From the NCBI GenBank assembly GCA_018257865.1, contig JAEUBA010000139.1:1-48215 (forward strand): a DNA stretch of 48,215 bases, in the 5' to 3' direction. Below the pieces are notes generated by a model. The model searched no databases. It had not been told where the DNA came from and saw only the letters and a program-made list of their open reading frames with translations. The stretch's first letter is position 1; every line of letters begins with the position of its first letter. The stretch comes from Stereocaulon alpinum. Its lineage: Eukaryota; Ascomycota; Lecanoromycetes; Lecanorales; Stereocaulaceae. Made by a program: the position numbers and the translations under genes. Shown here one piece after another: positions 47,744-48,215 of the stretch.

Positions 47744-48215
47744 GGCTAGCGATAGAGATATACCTGTACGCGGTACTAGCTATGAACCTGAATACCTATT
47801 CAGAGCTGAGATATCTCCCCTAATGCATTACAGGTTAAATAATATTAAGACGTCGCGTAGTTGCTGAGAACTCTATACAGAGTTTTTCAGGCAACGCGAT
47901 AACACCTACCCTAACTCTACTACGACTATTATACCTCCCCTACGATCGAGACTAGATAGTAAGAATTAGTATTAGGTATAGTATCTTAGCCCGATAAGTA
48001 AAGAGCATAGGTAATACCTACCTAGCCGTTAATTTAAAAAATCTAATATCTACGTACGCTCGATATGTATCTACTGGTTAAGACTGACGCGTAGTCTATC
48101 CTAGGGGAAGGCTAGGGTTATAGGTATATAGGACTAAGAGAAGGATATACTAGGTTATAAATTAGAAGGCGTATTTTAGAAAAGGACGGCCCCTATCTAA
48201 GTAGCTAGGCGAGCC
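47744..48215 (+). mobile_element. ~1.19-kb SINE-like element, copy F (partial, runs off the window)
   Basis: Starts ggctagcgatagag at 47744 and matches the first 472 bp of copies C and E up to the window end. It has lost more CA/TG than copy A. The left TSD should end at 47743 but cannot be confirmed without the far end. Confidence 0.9.

Larger units (their letters stand above)
1..48215. other. RIP-mutated AT-rich block
   Basis: Across the window CA and TG dinucleotides are nearly missing on both strands while TA is extremely common and CG is retained. This is the known outcome of fungal repeat-induced point mutation, which converts CpA to TpA in duplicated DNA. The consequences are visible directly: hardly any ATG, dense TAA/TAG in every frame, and coding traces in which conserved Cys/His positions read TAC/TAT. 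The ~1.19-kb repeats, the solo LTR and the 5' tip of the LINE keep more CA/TG than the rest. Inference: a Pezizomycotina genome with active or past RIP. The species cannot be told from this sequence. Confidence 0.93.

Noticed and set aside
1..48215. CRISPR arrays, tRNA or rRNA genes, bacterial-type operons
   Set aside because: No regular spacer-repeat arrays, cloverleafs, rRNA motifs or Shine-Dalgarno-spaced frames. The base composition is that of a RIPed fungal region.

Overview
The window looks like an AT-rich, gene-dead block from a filamentous ascomycete (Pezizomycotina) whose genome undergoes repeat-induced point mutation (RIP). The dinucleotides CA and TG are almost absent on both strands while TA is everywhere and CG is kept. 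That is the signature of CpA-to-TpA deamination. Because ATG contains TG, there is essentially no start codon, and CAA, CAG and TGG codons have become stops. No intact protein gene was found. Old genes can still be read as long in-frame traces interrupted by TAA/TAG, in which Cys and His read as Tyr, Trp and Gln as stops, and Met as Ile.

Layout. An older substrate is split by younger insertions. The substrate occupies 121-8700, 9901-10642, 17287-21259, 22464-34788, 35990-44499, 44778-47743. Insertions: (i) a full-length Tad/I-like non-LTR retrotransposon at 10643-17272 with a 14-bp target-site duplication (TSD); (ii) six copies of a ~1.19-kb non-coding element, at 1-120 (partial), 8701-9887, 12815-14001 (nested inside the LINE), 21260-22449, 34789-35976 and 47744-48215 (partial). 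All four complete copies have perfect 13-14 bp TSDs. (iii) A 273-bp solo LTR at 44500-44772 with a 5-bp TSD.

The ~1.19-kb element shares about 66 bp of 3' end and an (AATC)n-type tail with the LINE, but nothing else obvious. The inference is a large SINE-like family mobilised by the LINE machinery.

The substrate is not recognisably transposon. It holds a destroyed RING-finger plus patatin-like phospholipase gene (about 22830-26150), a destroyed ankyrin-repeat gene (about 6850-7650) and about fifteen long unidentified coding traces. RIP needs duplicated DNA, so this substrate was itself probably repeated: a segmental duplication, a subtelomeric gene family, or a giant cargo-carrying mobile element (Starships are known to carry patatin-like and NLR/ankyrin genes). 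No tyrosine-recombinase captain was recognised, so the Starship idea is only a hypothesis. Both window ends lie inside the ~1.19-kb repeat, as expected if an assembly contig breaks in repeats. Boundaries of the degraded coding traces are approximate.
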